DNA of 64,000 bases from contig CAVWXT010000006.1 in assembly GCA_963759115.1 (NCBI GenBank), positions 744,001 to 808,000 on the forward strand, read 5' to 3'. The stretch comes from CAVWXT01 sp963759115. GTDB lineage: Bacteria > Planctomycetota > Planctomycetia > Pirellulales > Thermoguttaceae. The notes beneath the pieces were generated by a model. That model was not told the origin of the DNA, did no database searches, and was given only the letters and a program-made list of their open reading frames with translations. This document shows positions 9,334 through 19,463 of this stretch, piece by piece (position 1 is the stretch's first letter; the number at the start of each line of letters is the position of its first letter). The position numbers and the translations under genes are program-made.

Positions 9334-10072
9334 ATGTCGATGGATCACCTGAGTGCTTCCGAACCCCAGGAGGTTTCCCTTCTGGAGAAGCTTCAGCAGC
9401 GGATCGGCTATCACTTCAAGGACCAGGGCCTGTTGCTGGCGGCCCTGACGCACGCCTCGGGGGCCGAACACCGCCTGGCCTCCAACGAGCGGCTGGAGTT
9501 CCTCGGCGACGCCATCCTCGGCGCGGTGGTCTGCGAGATCCTCTTCCAGCAGTACCCCGAGTACCTCGAAGGCGACCTGACGCGGATCAAGTCGATCGTC
9601 GTCAGCCGGCAGACGTGTGCAAAGATCAGCGAGGCGCTGGGGATGCAGGAGTTTCTGATTCTGGGCAAAGGGATGACGACCCATCCCAGCGTTCCCTCGT
9701 CGCTGTTGGCCGACGTGTTCGAGTCGTTGGTGGCGGCGATCTATCTCGACGGCGGCGACGCGGCCGCGCGGCGGTTCATTTCCGAGCGCCATCGGGCCGG
9801 AAATCGAACTGGCGGCGGGCGGGGAAACGGGCAGCAACTACAAGTCGCTGCTCCAGCAATTGGCCCAGCGGGAACACGGCACCACGCCGACCTACCAGTT
9901 GCTCGACGAGAAGGGGCCCGACCACAGCAAGTGCTTCAAGGTCGCCGCCCAGGTCGGCGGCAGCCGCTACCAGCCGGCCTGGGGACGCAACAAGAAGGAA
10001 GCCGAGCAGCGGGCGGCCCGCAACGCCTTGAGCCAGTTGAGCGGGCAGACGCCGCCGTTTCCGTCCGATTGA
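9334..10072 (+). CDS. rnc: Ribonuclease III (one frameshift)
   Basis: Double-strand-specific endoribonuclease for rRNA and mRNA processing. The catalytic domain carries NERLEFLGDAILG, with the conserved acidic metal ligands, and later LLADVFESLVAAIYLDGG. The C-terminal double-stranded RNA-binding domain runs from YKSLLQQLAQREHG to KKEAEQRAARNALSQL. The frame shifts near 9790, where CGCCATCGGG has one base more than the expected CGCATCGGG. Corrected length is about 245 residues, typical. Start is ATG 9334 or 9340. A strong intrinsic terminator follows 27 bases after the stop. Confidence 0.93.
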
Positions 10073-10098
10073 GGCCGCGGCTGCGCCTCGAAGAAATA

Positions 10099-10129
10099 GA
10101 AACGCCCGGTCAGCCGTGCCGGGCGTTTC
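10099..10129 (+). terminator. Rho-independent terminator after rnc
   Basis: A perfect 11-base stem, GAAACGCCCGG / CCGGGCGTTTC (10099-10109 and 10119-10129), with a 9-base loop, is followed by TTTCT. Its position just after rnc marks the end of the thiL-tsaE-rnc block. The flanking A/T bases would let it work on the minus strand as well. Confidence 0.85.
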
Positions 10130-10196
10130 TTTCTCGTCGTAACTGCGGGGAAGATTCGAAGTAGGGTGCTTCAGGGCGGCAAAGCCGCCCGGCGAG

Positions 10197-10309
10197 CTAC
10201 TTCTTGGCCTTCTTGGCCACTTTCTTCTTGGCCTTCTTGGCCACCTTCTTCTTGCCGCCTTCTTGGCCGGCTTCTTTGCAGCCTTCTTGGCCGCCTTCTT
10301 CTTGGCCAC
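10197..10309 (-). CDS. Lysine/alanine-rich histone-like peptide (one frameshift)
   Basis: A tiny, extremely basic peptide of about 37 residues, made almost only of AKK and KAAKK units and ending KKVAKKAKK, TAG at 10197-10199. It resembles the lysine-rich tails of bacterial histone H1-like proteins (Hc1 type), frequent in Planctomycetes and Chlamydiae and expected to bind DNA. A single missing C near 10255 breaks the frame; restoring it keeps the AKK pattern to the end. The start is GTG 10309, with AGGAGG about 10 bases upstream. Such repeats are error-prone to sequence, so the true length may differ. Confidence 0.65.
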
Positions 10310-11546
10310 CTCGCGTCCTCCTAACTAACGTACAGGCGATTGCCCGTCCGCCATGCGGGCTGGGGCCGATGTGCGTCGAGCAATCCGCCACAGAAACAAG
10401 ACAACGAACTTTTCGACATCGTGTCACCGGTGCTTTGCACACCGAAACAAGTCGTCGTTCGTTTCCATCCTTTGGGTTGAATTCTCTTCTCCAAGAAACC
10501 TCAACTTCCCATGATCGTAATCAATTCTACAATCTTTGCAAGTACAATTTGTGGCGAAGAGCGAAAAAATTTTCGCGAATCGCTTTGAGCGCGATGCATT
10601 CAGAGCGCGCTCGCGCGAGTTCATCACGCGATCTCGGCACGCTGATCGATGCGGCACGTCTCTTCGAACGACGATGCGGCGCGCCGCTCGTCAACGCGGC
10701 AACGATGCGACGGATTCGGCAAGACAAATCGTCCCCGAAGACATGCGTCGCTACATCGCGGCGCGACATCGCGCACGCGCGCCGACTCGCATCAACGTCT
10801 CACGCTTCGTAAGGGCGAGGCGCCGCGACGCTCGCACCGTCCGGCGCCGACTTCAGTCCCCGCACGCAACTTCTCGCAGCGTTTTCACGTGACGAGCAGT
10901 GTTCGCAACTCATTGCCGCGCCGAGAGTTGCGGAATTGCCGCGCGTGCCGCCGCATCGCGGACGTTTGCATCGCAACGGCTGCATCTGCTGCCGCGCAGC
11001 GCTCGATCGCGCGCGCATTCATCGTTTCTCGCGCTCTGCCGAGCACGCCGACCATCGTGCTGTGCAACGTGCGTGCGCTGGGTTTTCTTTTCTGAAAACC
11101 TCCCAGGTCGACGACCATTGGCCCGCATCAAACAAGGGTCTGTTGCACGCAGCGCGCGGTGTTCGCGCGGCGTTCACGCGACCAGACTGGCGTCGCGCCG
11201 GCTCATCGTTCGACCAACCGCGCAGAGAAGGGTGAAGCATTCGCGGCGACGGCAAAAAAGTTTTCCGCGACTGTAGACGCTGTTGCCAAATTTCTCGCGA
11301 GAGACAAGATTTTGCCGTCGGACACTCGTCGAGAGACATCTGCTCGCGCCGTGTCGGCGACTTCACAGACGCTCGTTCGCGCGCATGGCGCGCCTCAACG
11401 TCGCGTGCAAGCCGAGGAACTTCGCTCGATCAGCGAACGCTTCACGCGCCCAATGAATCGACGCCGAGCGCTTTCCTTGTTTAACAGGATTCGCCAGATT
11501 CTCACGCCGTTCCGCCGCGTGAGCGAGTAGCGCACGCTTTCTGCAC
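10310..11546. other. 1.2-kb CpG-dense region without a credible gene
   Basis: Between the kinase gene and the histone-like peptide, both on the minus strand, I see no ORF with recognisable protein character on either strand. The sequence is packed with CGCG, GCGC and TCGCGA-like words; I count 21 CpG in 10801-10920, roughly twice the density of nearby genes. It also holds short palindromes: GCGAAAA-AA-TTTTCGC near 10560 and GGTTTTC-TTTTCT-GAAAACC at 11081-11100. It could be a long 5' leader, a structured non-coding RNA, a protein-binding region, or decayed foreign DNA. Confidence 0.6.
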
Positions 11547-12758
11547 TCACATCACGAGACTCGCCAGCCAGAGCACGATCGCTACGATGGCGGCCATCAG
11601 CAGCGGCGCGAGAACGACGATGGCCAAGGGTCGCAACGTCGCGAGCAGCTCATTGTGGTCAGAACTCTGCTCGTTGCTCGGTCTACCCGCTGCCGGCCCC
11701 GTTGTGACGCCTGCCGCTCCTGGCGCGGCCGGCAAGAATGGCGCCAATCGCGTTGCCACCTCGCGTGCCGAGGTAATCCGCTGCGCCGGGTCTTTGGCCA
11801 ACATGTCGGCCATGACTTCGACGAACTCGGTGCTCAGTTGCGAATTCAAGCGACGCGGGTCCCGCGGCAACCATTCGCAGTGTGCGCGGGCCTTATCGCT
11901 GGTGGTGCCGAAGGGAAAGGGCACCTTGCCGGTTACCGCGTAGTACAGGGTGCAGCCCAGCGAATAGATGTCCCAGGCGGGCGTCGGATTCCACGGGTCG
12001 CGGATCTGGTCGGGCGAGAGATAGTCGGACGTTCCCACGATCTTGCCGTAGCGCGGGTCGGTATCGGCGGTGCTGGTCAATGGGCCGGCCAGGCCCAGAT
12101 CGGAGAGTTTCACCTCGCCTTCCGGCGAGACCAGCACGTTGCCCGGCTTCACGTCGCGGTGGATAATTCCTTGGGCGTGCGCGTACTCCAATGCTTCGGC
12201 CACTTGAGAGATGATCGAGGCGGCCGCCGCCATGCTCAACGGACCTTGTTCCCGGACCAACTTCCGCAAGTCCATGCCCGGCACGTACTCCGTCACCAGG
12301 TAATAGACGCTTCCGTCCTGACCGGCGTCGAGCGCCGCCACCAGCCGCGGGTGATCCAGGCTGGCCATGGCCCGAATTTCGCGCATAAAGTTGTCGATGG
12401 CCTCGGGCGTCGACTTGTCGTGGGGCAGCACCTTCACGGCCACGATGCGCCCGATCTTTTCGTGCCGCGCCTTGAAGACCTGCGCCATGCCTCCTCGACC
12501 GATCGAATCGACGATCACGTAAGGGCCCAGGTTGAACTTGGTGCGGCCGTCGAGCAACTGCTTGGCCTGCCAGGCGTTCAAGCGCCCCGTCTCCACCAAT
12601 CGGTCGGCAAGCTGTTGATCGGTCGGCGGTGCAACCGGATCGGGCTCGTCTCCCTCCGACCAGCGCACGCCCGCCCGTGCCCGGTTCAGTTGTTCGGGCG
12701 TCACCAGGCCGCTGGCTAGGGCGCACTGTTCGAAGGTCGATCGTTCAACATGGGCCAC
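11547..12758 (-). CDS. Membrane-anchored Ser/Thr protein kinase (PknB-like)
   Basis: A complete 403-residue eukaryotic-type kinase. After a ~75-residue N-terminal segment the kinase domain shows the glycine loop GRGGMAQVFKA, the ATP-binding lysine in IVAVKVL, the catalytic loop HRDVKPGNVLV, and SDLGLAG in place of the usual DFG. DYLSPDQ takes the APE-motif region and DIYSLGCTLYYAVTG is typical. A single C-terminal transmembrane helix (IVVLAPLLMAAIVAIVLWLA) anchors it with the kinase in the cytoplasm, and there is no large sensor domain beyond it. The N-terminal segment (ASGLVTPEQLNRA) is of the kind often seen before planctomycetal kinases. Its target is unknown. Confidence 0.9.
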   Translation of the reverse strand: MAHVERSTFEQCALASGLVTPEQLNRARAGVRWSEGDEPDPVAPPTDQQLADRLVETGRLNAWQAKQLLDGRTKFNLGPYVIVDSIGRGGMAQVFKARHEKIGRIVAVKVLPHDKSTPEAIDNFMREIRAMASLDHPRLVAALDAGQDGSVYYLVTEYVPGMDLRKLVREQGPLSMAAAASIISQVAEALEYAHAQGIIHRDVKPGNVLVSPEGEVKLSDLGLAGPLTSTADTDPRYGKIVGTSDYLSPDQIRDPWNPTPAWDIYSLGCTLYYAVTGKVPFPFGTTSDKARAHCEWLPRDPRRLNSQLSTEFVEVMADMLAKDPAQRITSAREVATRLAPFLPAAPGAAGVTTGPAAGRPSNEQSSDHNELLATLRPLAIVVLAPLLMAAIVAIVLWLASLVM

Positions 12759-12899
12759 GGCGTTATACCCTCAACTATCACGTTAATCGCGGCCACCGGA
12801 CGCCGCAAGACGATTGACGGTTGCCGAGCGATTGTCGGGATGTCTCTTCCGCGCGGCGGCACGCCCGCAGTAATCGGTTTCTGTCGCGGAGACCCAGTA

Positions 12900-12960
12900 G
12901 GGTCCGCCTTGCCGACCACGATTGGCAGAACACCCGTGAAAAGGTCCGCATGGCGGACCC
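12900..12960. repeat. Inverted repeat around GGGTCCGCC
   Basis: Complementary arms GGGTCCGCC (12900-12908) and GGCGGACCC (12952-12960) lie in the divergent spacer between the kinase gene and gltB. It belongs to the class of small palindromes scattered through the window; no gene is seen in 12759-13196. Confidence 0.5.
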
Positions 12961-13089
12961 CACTTGTCTTTTGCGCTCTGCACACCCATCTCGAGTGGAA
13001 TATCTCACCAGTTGTCAGCGGCGTTGCGGCTTGCACCGATCCGGCGACCACACCTCGGCAACCAAAGCAAACGTAATGCTACATTGCCC

Positions 13090-13117
13090 TTGACATTAGG
13101 CTGTCTAATGCTAACAT
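13090..13117 (+). promoter_or_regulatory. Putative sigma-70-type promoter for gltB
   Basis: TTGACA at 13090-13095, a 16-base spacer and TAACAT at 13112-13117 match the -35/-10 consensus closely. It lies about 80 bases upstream of the gltB start on the same strand. The flanking sequence contains an ATTAGGCTGTCTAAT near-palindrome (13095-13109) between the two boxes, which could be an operator. Confidence 0.5.
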
Positions 13118-13196
13118 GTCTCGATGGGGGCAGTCCGCCCGCGGCCGACCGTAGTGCTAGGGTTAGGAGGCCGCCAAATGATCGAGATGTCACGAA

Positions 13197-16100
13197 ATGG
13201 GGTTCGCCGTGCCAAGCGAGCGAGGTCTGTACGATCCGCAATGGGAACATGACGCGTGTGGGATCGGCGCCGTCGTTAATATTACGGGGCGTCGCGACCA
13301 CGCCATCGTCGAGCATGCCAAGCAGGTGCTGCTGAACCTCATGCACCGCGGAGCGGCCGGCGCCGACGAATCCACCGGCGACGGGGCCGGCATTCTGCTG
13401 CAAATCCCCCACGGCTATTTCCGCATCGTGGCCGGAGAGGCTGGGTTCGAGCTTCCTTCCCCAAAACAGTACGGGGTGGCGATGCTGTTCCTGCCTCAAA
13501 ATGCAGAACTCCGCGAGCGCTGCCGGCAGATTTTCGCCGAACAGGTCGTCGAAGATGGGTTGAAGCTGCTCGGCTGGCGTGACGTGCCTACCGACAACCG
13601 CTGCCTGGGCGACTTGGCGCGGACGGCCGAGCCCGTCATTCGGCAGGCCTTCATCGGCGGCGAAGGGCGTGAAGACGAAGAGTTGGAACGCCGCCTCTAC
13701 GTCGTGCGGAAACGCATCGAACGCCGCGTCATCGAGACACTCGGCGCCGCGGCGGGCGAGTTCTACGTGCCCTCGATGTCCTGCCGCACGGTGGTCTACA
13801 AGGGCATGTTCTTGGCCCCCCAGTTGTTCGCCTATTATCCCGACCTGGCCGACCAACGGGTGCGCACCGCCCTGGCCGTCGTCCACCAGCGCGTATAGCA
13901 CGAACACCTTTCCCAGTTGGCGGCTGGCCCAGCCGTTCCGCATGATCGCCCACAACGGTGAAATCAACACGTTGCGGGGAAACGCCAATCGTCTTCAAGG
14001 CAAAGAGAAGGGCATGGCCTGTCCGGCGCTCAGCGAGGACATTCCCGAGCTATTTCCAATCCTTCAGCCGGGCGGGAGCGACTCGGCATGTTTCGACAAC
14101 GTCATGGAACTGCTGGTCCGCGCCGGCCGCTCGGCGCCGCACGCCTTGATGATGATGATTCCCGAGGCGTTCGGGCCGCGGTACTACATTTCCACCGACA
14201 AGCGGGCGTTCTACGAATACCACGCCGCGATCATGGAACCGTGGGACGGGCCGGCGGCCATGGTGTTTACCGACGGCCGTCTGGTCGGCGGCACGCTGGA
14301 CCGCAACGGCCTGCGGCCGTGCCGCTATGTGGTGACCACCGATGGGCTGGTCATCCTTTCCAGCGAAGTAGGCGTGATCGAGTTCCCGCCCGAGCGGATC
14401 CAACAGAAAGGCCGTCTTCAGCCCGGCCGCATGTTTCTGGTGGATACCGAAGAGGGACGGATCGTGGTCGATAACGAGATCAAGGGCAAGGTCTCGCGTC
14501 AGAAGCCGTATCGGCGGTGGCTGGAAGAGAACCGCATCGAGCTGCGGGGGTTGTTCGAGCCCTCGCGCACCACGCCGATTGAACCGAAGACCCTTGCCCA
14601 GCGGCTCCGCTGCTTCGGCTTTACGCGGGAGGAATTGCAGTTGGTCGTCGGGCCGATGGCCGCCAACGGCCAGGAGCCGATCGGCTCGATGGGCACCGAC
14701 ACCCCGCTGGCCGTGCTTTCGAGCCGGCCGAAACTGCTGTTCAACTACTTCCGGCAATTGTTTGCCCAGGTGACCAACCCGCCCATCGATCCCTTGCGCG
14801 AGGGGTTGGTGATGTCGCTGATGTCGTTCGCCGGCAAGCAGCGGAACCTGCTGGACGAGACGCCCGAGCACTGCCGGCAGTTGAAACTCTCGCACCCGAT
14901 CCTCACCAACGGCGACATGGAGCGGCTCCGCACGGCCAGCCGCGACGATTTCAAGGTCGTGACGCTGTCGGCGCTCTTTCCGGCCGGCGCCCCGGAGCCG
15001 GGCCGAGCCTTGGGCCGGGCATTGGAGGAACTGGTCGCAGCGGCCGAGCGGGCGATCGCCGAGGGGGCTTCGCTATTGATCGTCAGCGACCGCGACGTCT
15101 CGCCCAAGCGGGCGCCGATCCCCAGCCTGCTGGCCACCGCCGCCCTGCACCACGGTCTGCTCAAGCGGCGGCTGCGGAGCCAGGCAGGCATCGTGGTCGA
15201 GAGCGGCGAGCCGCGCGAAGTCATGCACTTCTGCCTGTTGTGCGGCTACGGCGCCAACGCCGTCAATCCGTACCTCGCCTTCGAGGCCATCCAGAAGCTG
15301 CACGCCGACGGCGATCTGCCGCCGAACGTGGCCATCGACCAGCTCACCGACCAGTACATCACGGCCGCCAAGAAGGGGTTGCTCAAGACGATCTCGAAGA
15401 TGGGCATCTCCACGCTCCGCAGCTACCATGCGGCCCAGCAGTTCGAGGCGGTGGGGTTGAACCGCACGGTGATCGACAAATATTTCACCGGCACGGCGTC
15501 GAGAATCGAGGGCTGCGGCCTGGACGTGATCGCCCGCGAGGCGCTCCAGCGGCATCGGGCCGGTTTCGAGCCGCCGCCCCCCGGTGCGCTCGAACTCGAT
15601 TTCGGCGGCGAGTACCAGTTTCGGCTCGACGGCGAGAAACACCTCTGGAACCCGGAGACGATCGTCAAGCTCCAGCACGCCGTCATCCAGAACGATGCGA
15701 AGATCTATGCCGAGTACGCCGAAGCGATCAACAACCAGAGCCGCGACTTGATGACGCTTCGCGGGCTGTTCGAGTTTGCCCCCGCCGACCCCGTGCCGCT
15801 GGAGGAAGTCGAGCCCACGAGCGCGATCGTCAAGCGGTTCTACACCGGCGCCATGTCACACGGTTCGATCAGCAAAGAGGCCCACGAAACCCTGGCCATC
15901 GCCATGAACCGGCTGGGCGCGAACTCGAACACGGGCGAAGGCGGCGAGGATCCCCGCCGCTACGAGCCGTTGCCCAACGGCGATTCGCTCAACTGCGGCA
16001 TCAAGCAGGTGGCGAGTGCGCGGTTTGGGGTCACCATCGAATACCTGGCGAACGCCCGCATCCTTCAGATCAAGATGGCCCAAGGGGCCAAGCCGGGCGA

Positions 16101-17763
16101 GGGCGGACAGTTGCCGGCCCACAAGGTGACGGAGGAGATCGCCCAGTTGCGGCATTCCACGCCCGGCGTGTCGCTGATCTCGCCGCCGCCCCATCACGAC
16201 ATCTATTCCATCGAGGATCTCGCCCAGTTGATCTACGACCTCAAGTGCGCCAATCCGGCAGCGATGGTCTCGGTGAAGCTGGTTTCGGAGGTGGGGGTGG
16301 GCACGGTGGCGGCGGGCGTGGCCAAGGGCAACGCCGACGAGGTGCTCATCAGCGGCCACGACGGCGGCACCGGCGCCAGCCCCTTGAGCTCGATCAAACA
16401 TGCCGGCACGCCCTGGGAACTCGGCCTGGCCGAGACCCAGCAAACCCTGGTCTTGAACGGCCTGCGCGACCGCATCGTCGTCCAGGTGGACGGCCAGATG
16501 AAGACCGGCCGCGACGTGGTCATCGGGGCCCTGTTGGGCGCCGAGCGTTTCGGGTTCGGCACCTCGGCGCTCGTTTCGCTCGGGTGCCTGCTGATGCGCA
16601 AATGCCACCTGGGCACCTGCCCGGTGGGCATCGCCACGCAAGAGACGGAACTGCGGAAGCGGTTCTCCGGCAAGCCGGAGTACGTGGTGCGGTATCTCAC
16701 CTTCGTGGCCGAGGAAGTGCGGCGGCTGATGGCCCAACTGGGGTTCCGCACGTTCGACGACATGGTCGGCCGCGTCGATCGGCTGAGCTGCCGCGAGGCG
16801 ATCGATCATTGGAAGGCCAAAGGGCTCGATTTCTCGGCCGTGTTCATGCCGCCCGATCAGTCGAACGGCTGTCCATTGCGGTGCGTGCGTGCCCAGAGCG
16901 ACGTTCACAAAGACCACCTCGATTGGAAGATTCTGGAGAAGGTGGAGCCCTCGATCGAGAGCCAGCGGCCGACGCGGCTGGCCCTGCCGATCCGCAACGT
17001 ACACCGCGCGGTGGGCACGATTTTGAGCAATCGCATCGTGAAGCGGTGGGGCGGCGCAGGGCTCCCCGACGGCACGCTCGACATCATTCTGACCGGCTCG
17101 GCCGGCCAGAGTTTCGGGGCCTTCCTCGCCCGCGGCGTGACGCTGCAACTGATCGGCGACGCCAACGACTACCTGGGCAAGGGGCTATCGGGCGGACGGA
17201 TCATCGTGCAGACGCCGCCCAACTCGCCGTTCGACCCCAAGGAAAACGTGATCGTCGGCAACACGCTGCTCTACGGCGCCACCGCCGGCGAGGTGTTCAT
17301 CAACGGCCTGGCCGGCGAACGCTTCGCCGTGCGCAACAGCGGCGCCGTGGCGGTGGTCGAAGGGGTGGGCGATCACGGCTGCGAGTACATGACGGGCGGG
17401 ACCGTGGTCGTCATCGGCCGCACCGGCCGCAACTTCGCCGCCGGCATGAGCGGCGGGGTGGCCTACGTGTTGGACGAACATCAACTGTTCGACACGCTCT
17501 GCAACCTCGACATGGTCGACCTCGAATCGATCTATCAAGAGGAAGACCAGAAGGCGCTCCGCGATCTGCTCCGCCGCCACTACGACTGGACCGGCAGCCA
17601 GCAGGCGCGGCGGATCTTGGACAACTGGCAGGAGATGTCGGGCAAGTTCGTCAAGGTCATGCCCATCGACTATCGCAAGGCCCTGGAACGGCTCCGCGAG
17701 CAAGAGGCGGTGCGCGGCGATCAAACGCCGGCTACCGAGGAAGTGTTTCACGGGCAGGCGTGA
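13197..17763 (+). CDS. gltB: Glutamate synthase large subunit (one frameshift)
   Basis: The alpha subunit of NADPH-dependent glutamate synthase (GOGAT), which takes ammonia from glutamine and makes glutamate from 2-oxoglutarate. The N-terminal glutamine amidotransferase domain has the nucleophile Cys in HDACGIGAVVN and MHRGAAGADESTGDGAG. FMN-binding sequence includes GHDGGTGASPLSSIKHAG; the 3Fe-4S site is CLLMRKCHLGTCPVGIATQ. The C-terminal GXGXG beta-helix domain runs through GGRIIVQTPP and GGTVVVIGRTGRNF. The only break is near 13892 (one extra G in CAGCGCGTATAGC). Corrected length is about 1,520 residues. A strong AGGAGG at 13164-13169 is better spaced for ATG 13178, which is out of frame, so the first codons are uncertain. 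Confidence 0.95.
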
Positions 17764-17827
17764 GGAATGAGGGTTCAGGGTTCAGCGTTCAGGGTTCAGT
17801 GATGAAGGATGAGGAATGATCAGAACG

Positions 17828-17910
17828 CCCCGGGACTGCGGTCCCGGGGGGAGTCGTTTAGCGGCCGCCGGCACGGCGGCGAAATTGTTTAGCGGCCGCC
17901 GGCACGGCGG
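17828..17910. repeat. Hairpin and 24-base direct repeat in gltB-gltD spacer
   Basis: The 169-base spacer begins with GTTCAG direct repeats. A hairpin CCCCGGGAC - TGCG - GTCCCGGGG follows at 17828-17849, then a perfect 24-base direct repeat starting GTTTAGCGGCCGCC (17856-17879 and 17887-17910, period 31). The gltD ribosome-binding site lies just after it. The hairpin could dampen read-through from gltB into gltD. Confidence 0.65.
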
Positions 17911-17932
17911 ACCAGTGTGAAGGAGACCTCCG

Positions 17933-19360
17933 ATGGCCAATCCCACCGGCTTTCTATTATATCCGCGGGTCGAAGTCGACCACCGGCCGATCGACGAACG
18001 CATCCAGGACTGGCACGAGATCGATCGGCCCCTGATCGCTCGCGTGCTCAACCAACAGGCGGCTCGCTGCATGGACTGCGGCGTTCCGTTCTGCCATTCC
18101 GTCGGCTGCCCGGTGCAGAACCGCATTCCCGAGTTCAACGATCTGGTGTACCACGATCGCTGGCAGGAGGCGGCCGAGAATCTGCACTCGACGAACAACT
18201 TCCCCGAGATCACCGGCCGCGTCTGTTCCGCGCTGTGCGAAGCTGCATGCACGCTGGCCCTCCACGGCGAGGCCGTCAACATCAAGCACATCGAGCAGCA
18301 GATTGCCGACCGGGCATTTGCCGAAGATTGGGTGCAGCCCTTGCGGCCCAAGGTCAAGACCGGCAAGAAGGTGGCCATCATCGGCTCCGGGCCGGCCGGA
18401 TTGGCCGCCGCGCAGCAACTGGCCCGGGCAGGGCACCGGGTGGTCGTGTTCGAAAAGGACGACCGGCTCGGCGGGCTGTTGCGTTACGGAATCCCCGATT
18501 TCAAGCTCGAAAAACACATCATCGATCGCCGCCTGGAACAGATGGTTTCCGAGGGCGTCAAGTTCGAGATCAACGTCCGTGCCGGGGTCGATGTCTCGGC
18601 AGCCGACCTGCGCAGCCGCTTCGACGCCATTCTGCTGTGCATGGGGGCAGGCTGGCCGCGGGAACTCCGGGTTCCCGGCGACGATTTGGACGGCGTTCAC
18701 TTCGCATTGGACTTCCTCTCGCAGCAAAACCGCCGCGTGGCCGCCGACCCCATCGTCAGCGCCACCCGGCCGCTCCTCCATGCCCGCGACAAACACGTGA
18801 TCGTCATCGGCGGCGGCGATACGGGCAGCGACTGCGTCGGCACGGCCATTCGCCAGGAGGCCCTTTCCGTCACGCAGCTCGAAATCCTCCCGAAACCGCC
18901 CGAAGGTTTTAACGTCGAGACTCCCTGGCCCTACTGGCCAAAGATCATGCGGACGTCGTCCTCGCAGGAGGAAGGTTGCCAGCGCCGCTGGAGCACTCTG
19001 ACCAAGGCCCTTACCGGCCAGGACGGCCGCGTGACCCACCTGCACGCCTGCGAGGTCCAATGGGTCACGGGGCCAAAAGGCTGGGAGATGAAGGAGGCTC
19101 CGGGCACCGATTGCACCTTGCCTGCCGATCTGGTGCTCGTAGCGATGGGCTTTGTCCACGTAGACCACACGGGATTGGTGACCGACCTCGGGGCCAGGCT
19201 GGACGGCCGCGGCAACGTGGCCGTCGACCGGTGGATGAGCAGCGTCCCCGGCGTATTTGCGGCCGGCGACACCGTCCGGGGCGCGTCGCTGGTGGTCCAT
19301 GCCATCAACCAGGGCCGCCTCTGCGCCGCCGCCTGCGACACGTGGCTGCGGGACAAGTAG
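17933..19360 (+). CDS. gltD: Glutamate synthase small subunit
   Basis: The intact 475-residue beta subunit feeds electrons from NADPH through FAD and iron-sulfur clusters to GltB. The N-terminal cysteine groups are CMDCGVPFCHSVGCP and, later, CSALCEAACTLAL. The FAD site is VAIIGSGPAGLAAAQQLARAG at about residue 146 and the NADPH site is VIVIGGGDTGSDCVGTA at about residue 288. The C-terminus has GVFAAGDTVRGASLVVHAINQGR, the second FAD-binding signature. ATG 17933 follows GAAGGAGACC. With gltB it forms a complete GOGAT, the ammonia-assimilation partner of glutamine synthetase. Confidence 0.96.
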   Translation: MANPTGFLLYPRVEVDHRPIDERIQDWHEIDRPLIARVLNQQAARCMDCGVPFCHSVGCPVQNRIPEFNDLVYHDRWQEAAENLHSTNNFPEITGRVCSALCEAACTLALHGEAVNIKHIEQQIADRAFAEDWVQPLRPKVKTGKKVAIIGSGPAGLAAAQQLARAGHRVVVFEKDDRLGGLLRYGIPDFKLEKHIIDRRLEQMVSEGVKFEINVRAGVDVSAADLRSRFDAILLCMGAGWPRELRVPGDDLDGVHFALDFLSQQNRRVAADPIVSATRPLLHARDKHVIVIGGGDTGSDCVGTAIRQEALSVTQLEILPKPPEGFNVETPWPYWPKIMRTSSSQEEGCQRRWSTLTKALTGQDGRVTHLHACEVQWVTGPKGWEMKEAPGTDCTLPADLVLVAMGFVHVDHTGLVTDLGARLDGRGNVAVDRWMSSVPGVFAAGDTVRGASLVVHAINQGRLCAAACDTWLRDK

Positions 19361-19463
19361 GGGCCGTTCTCGCGCGGCAATCGCATGGCGATGCCATCCG
19401 ATGGTTTCGTAGACCGAGCCCCAATCGCAAGCCGCGTTGCCGTCTTCGAGCGCTCAGCGCCGA

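Noticed and set aside
10527..10769. Minus-strand 80-codon ORF in the CpG-dense region
   Set aside because: Other frames of both strands are equally open here; no ribosome-binding site or family match.
11081..11100. GGTTTTC hairpin as a transcription terminator
   Set aside because: No T-run follows on either strand; kept only as a palindrome.
13178..13197. gltB start at ATG 13178 with a perfect ribosome-binding site
   Set aside because: It is out of frame with the conserved N-terminus; usable only if a further indel exists, so the in-frame ATG 13197 was used.
15240..17819. 859-codon plus-strand open frame inside gltB
   Set aside because: It is a shadow of gltB in another frame: Arg/Gly/Pro-rich with no family match.
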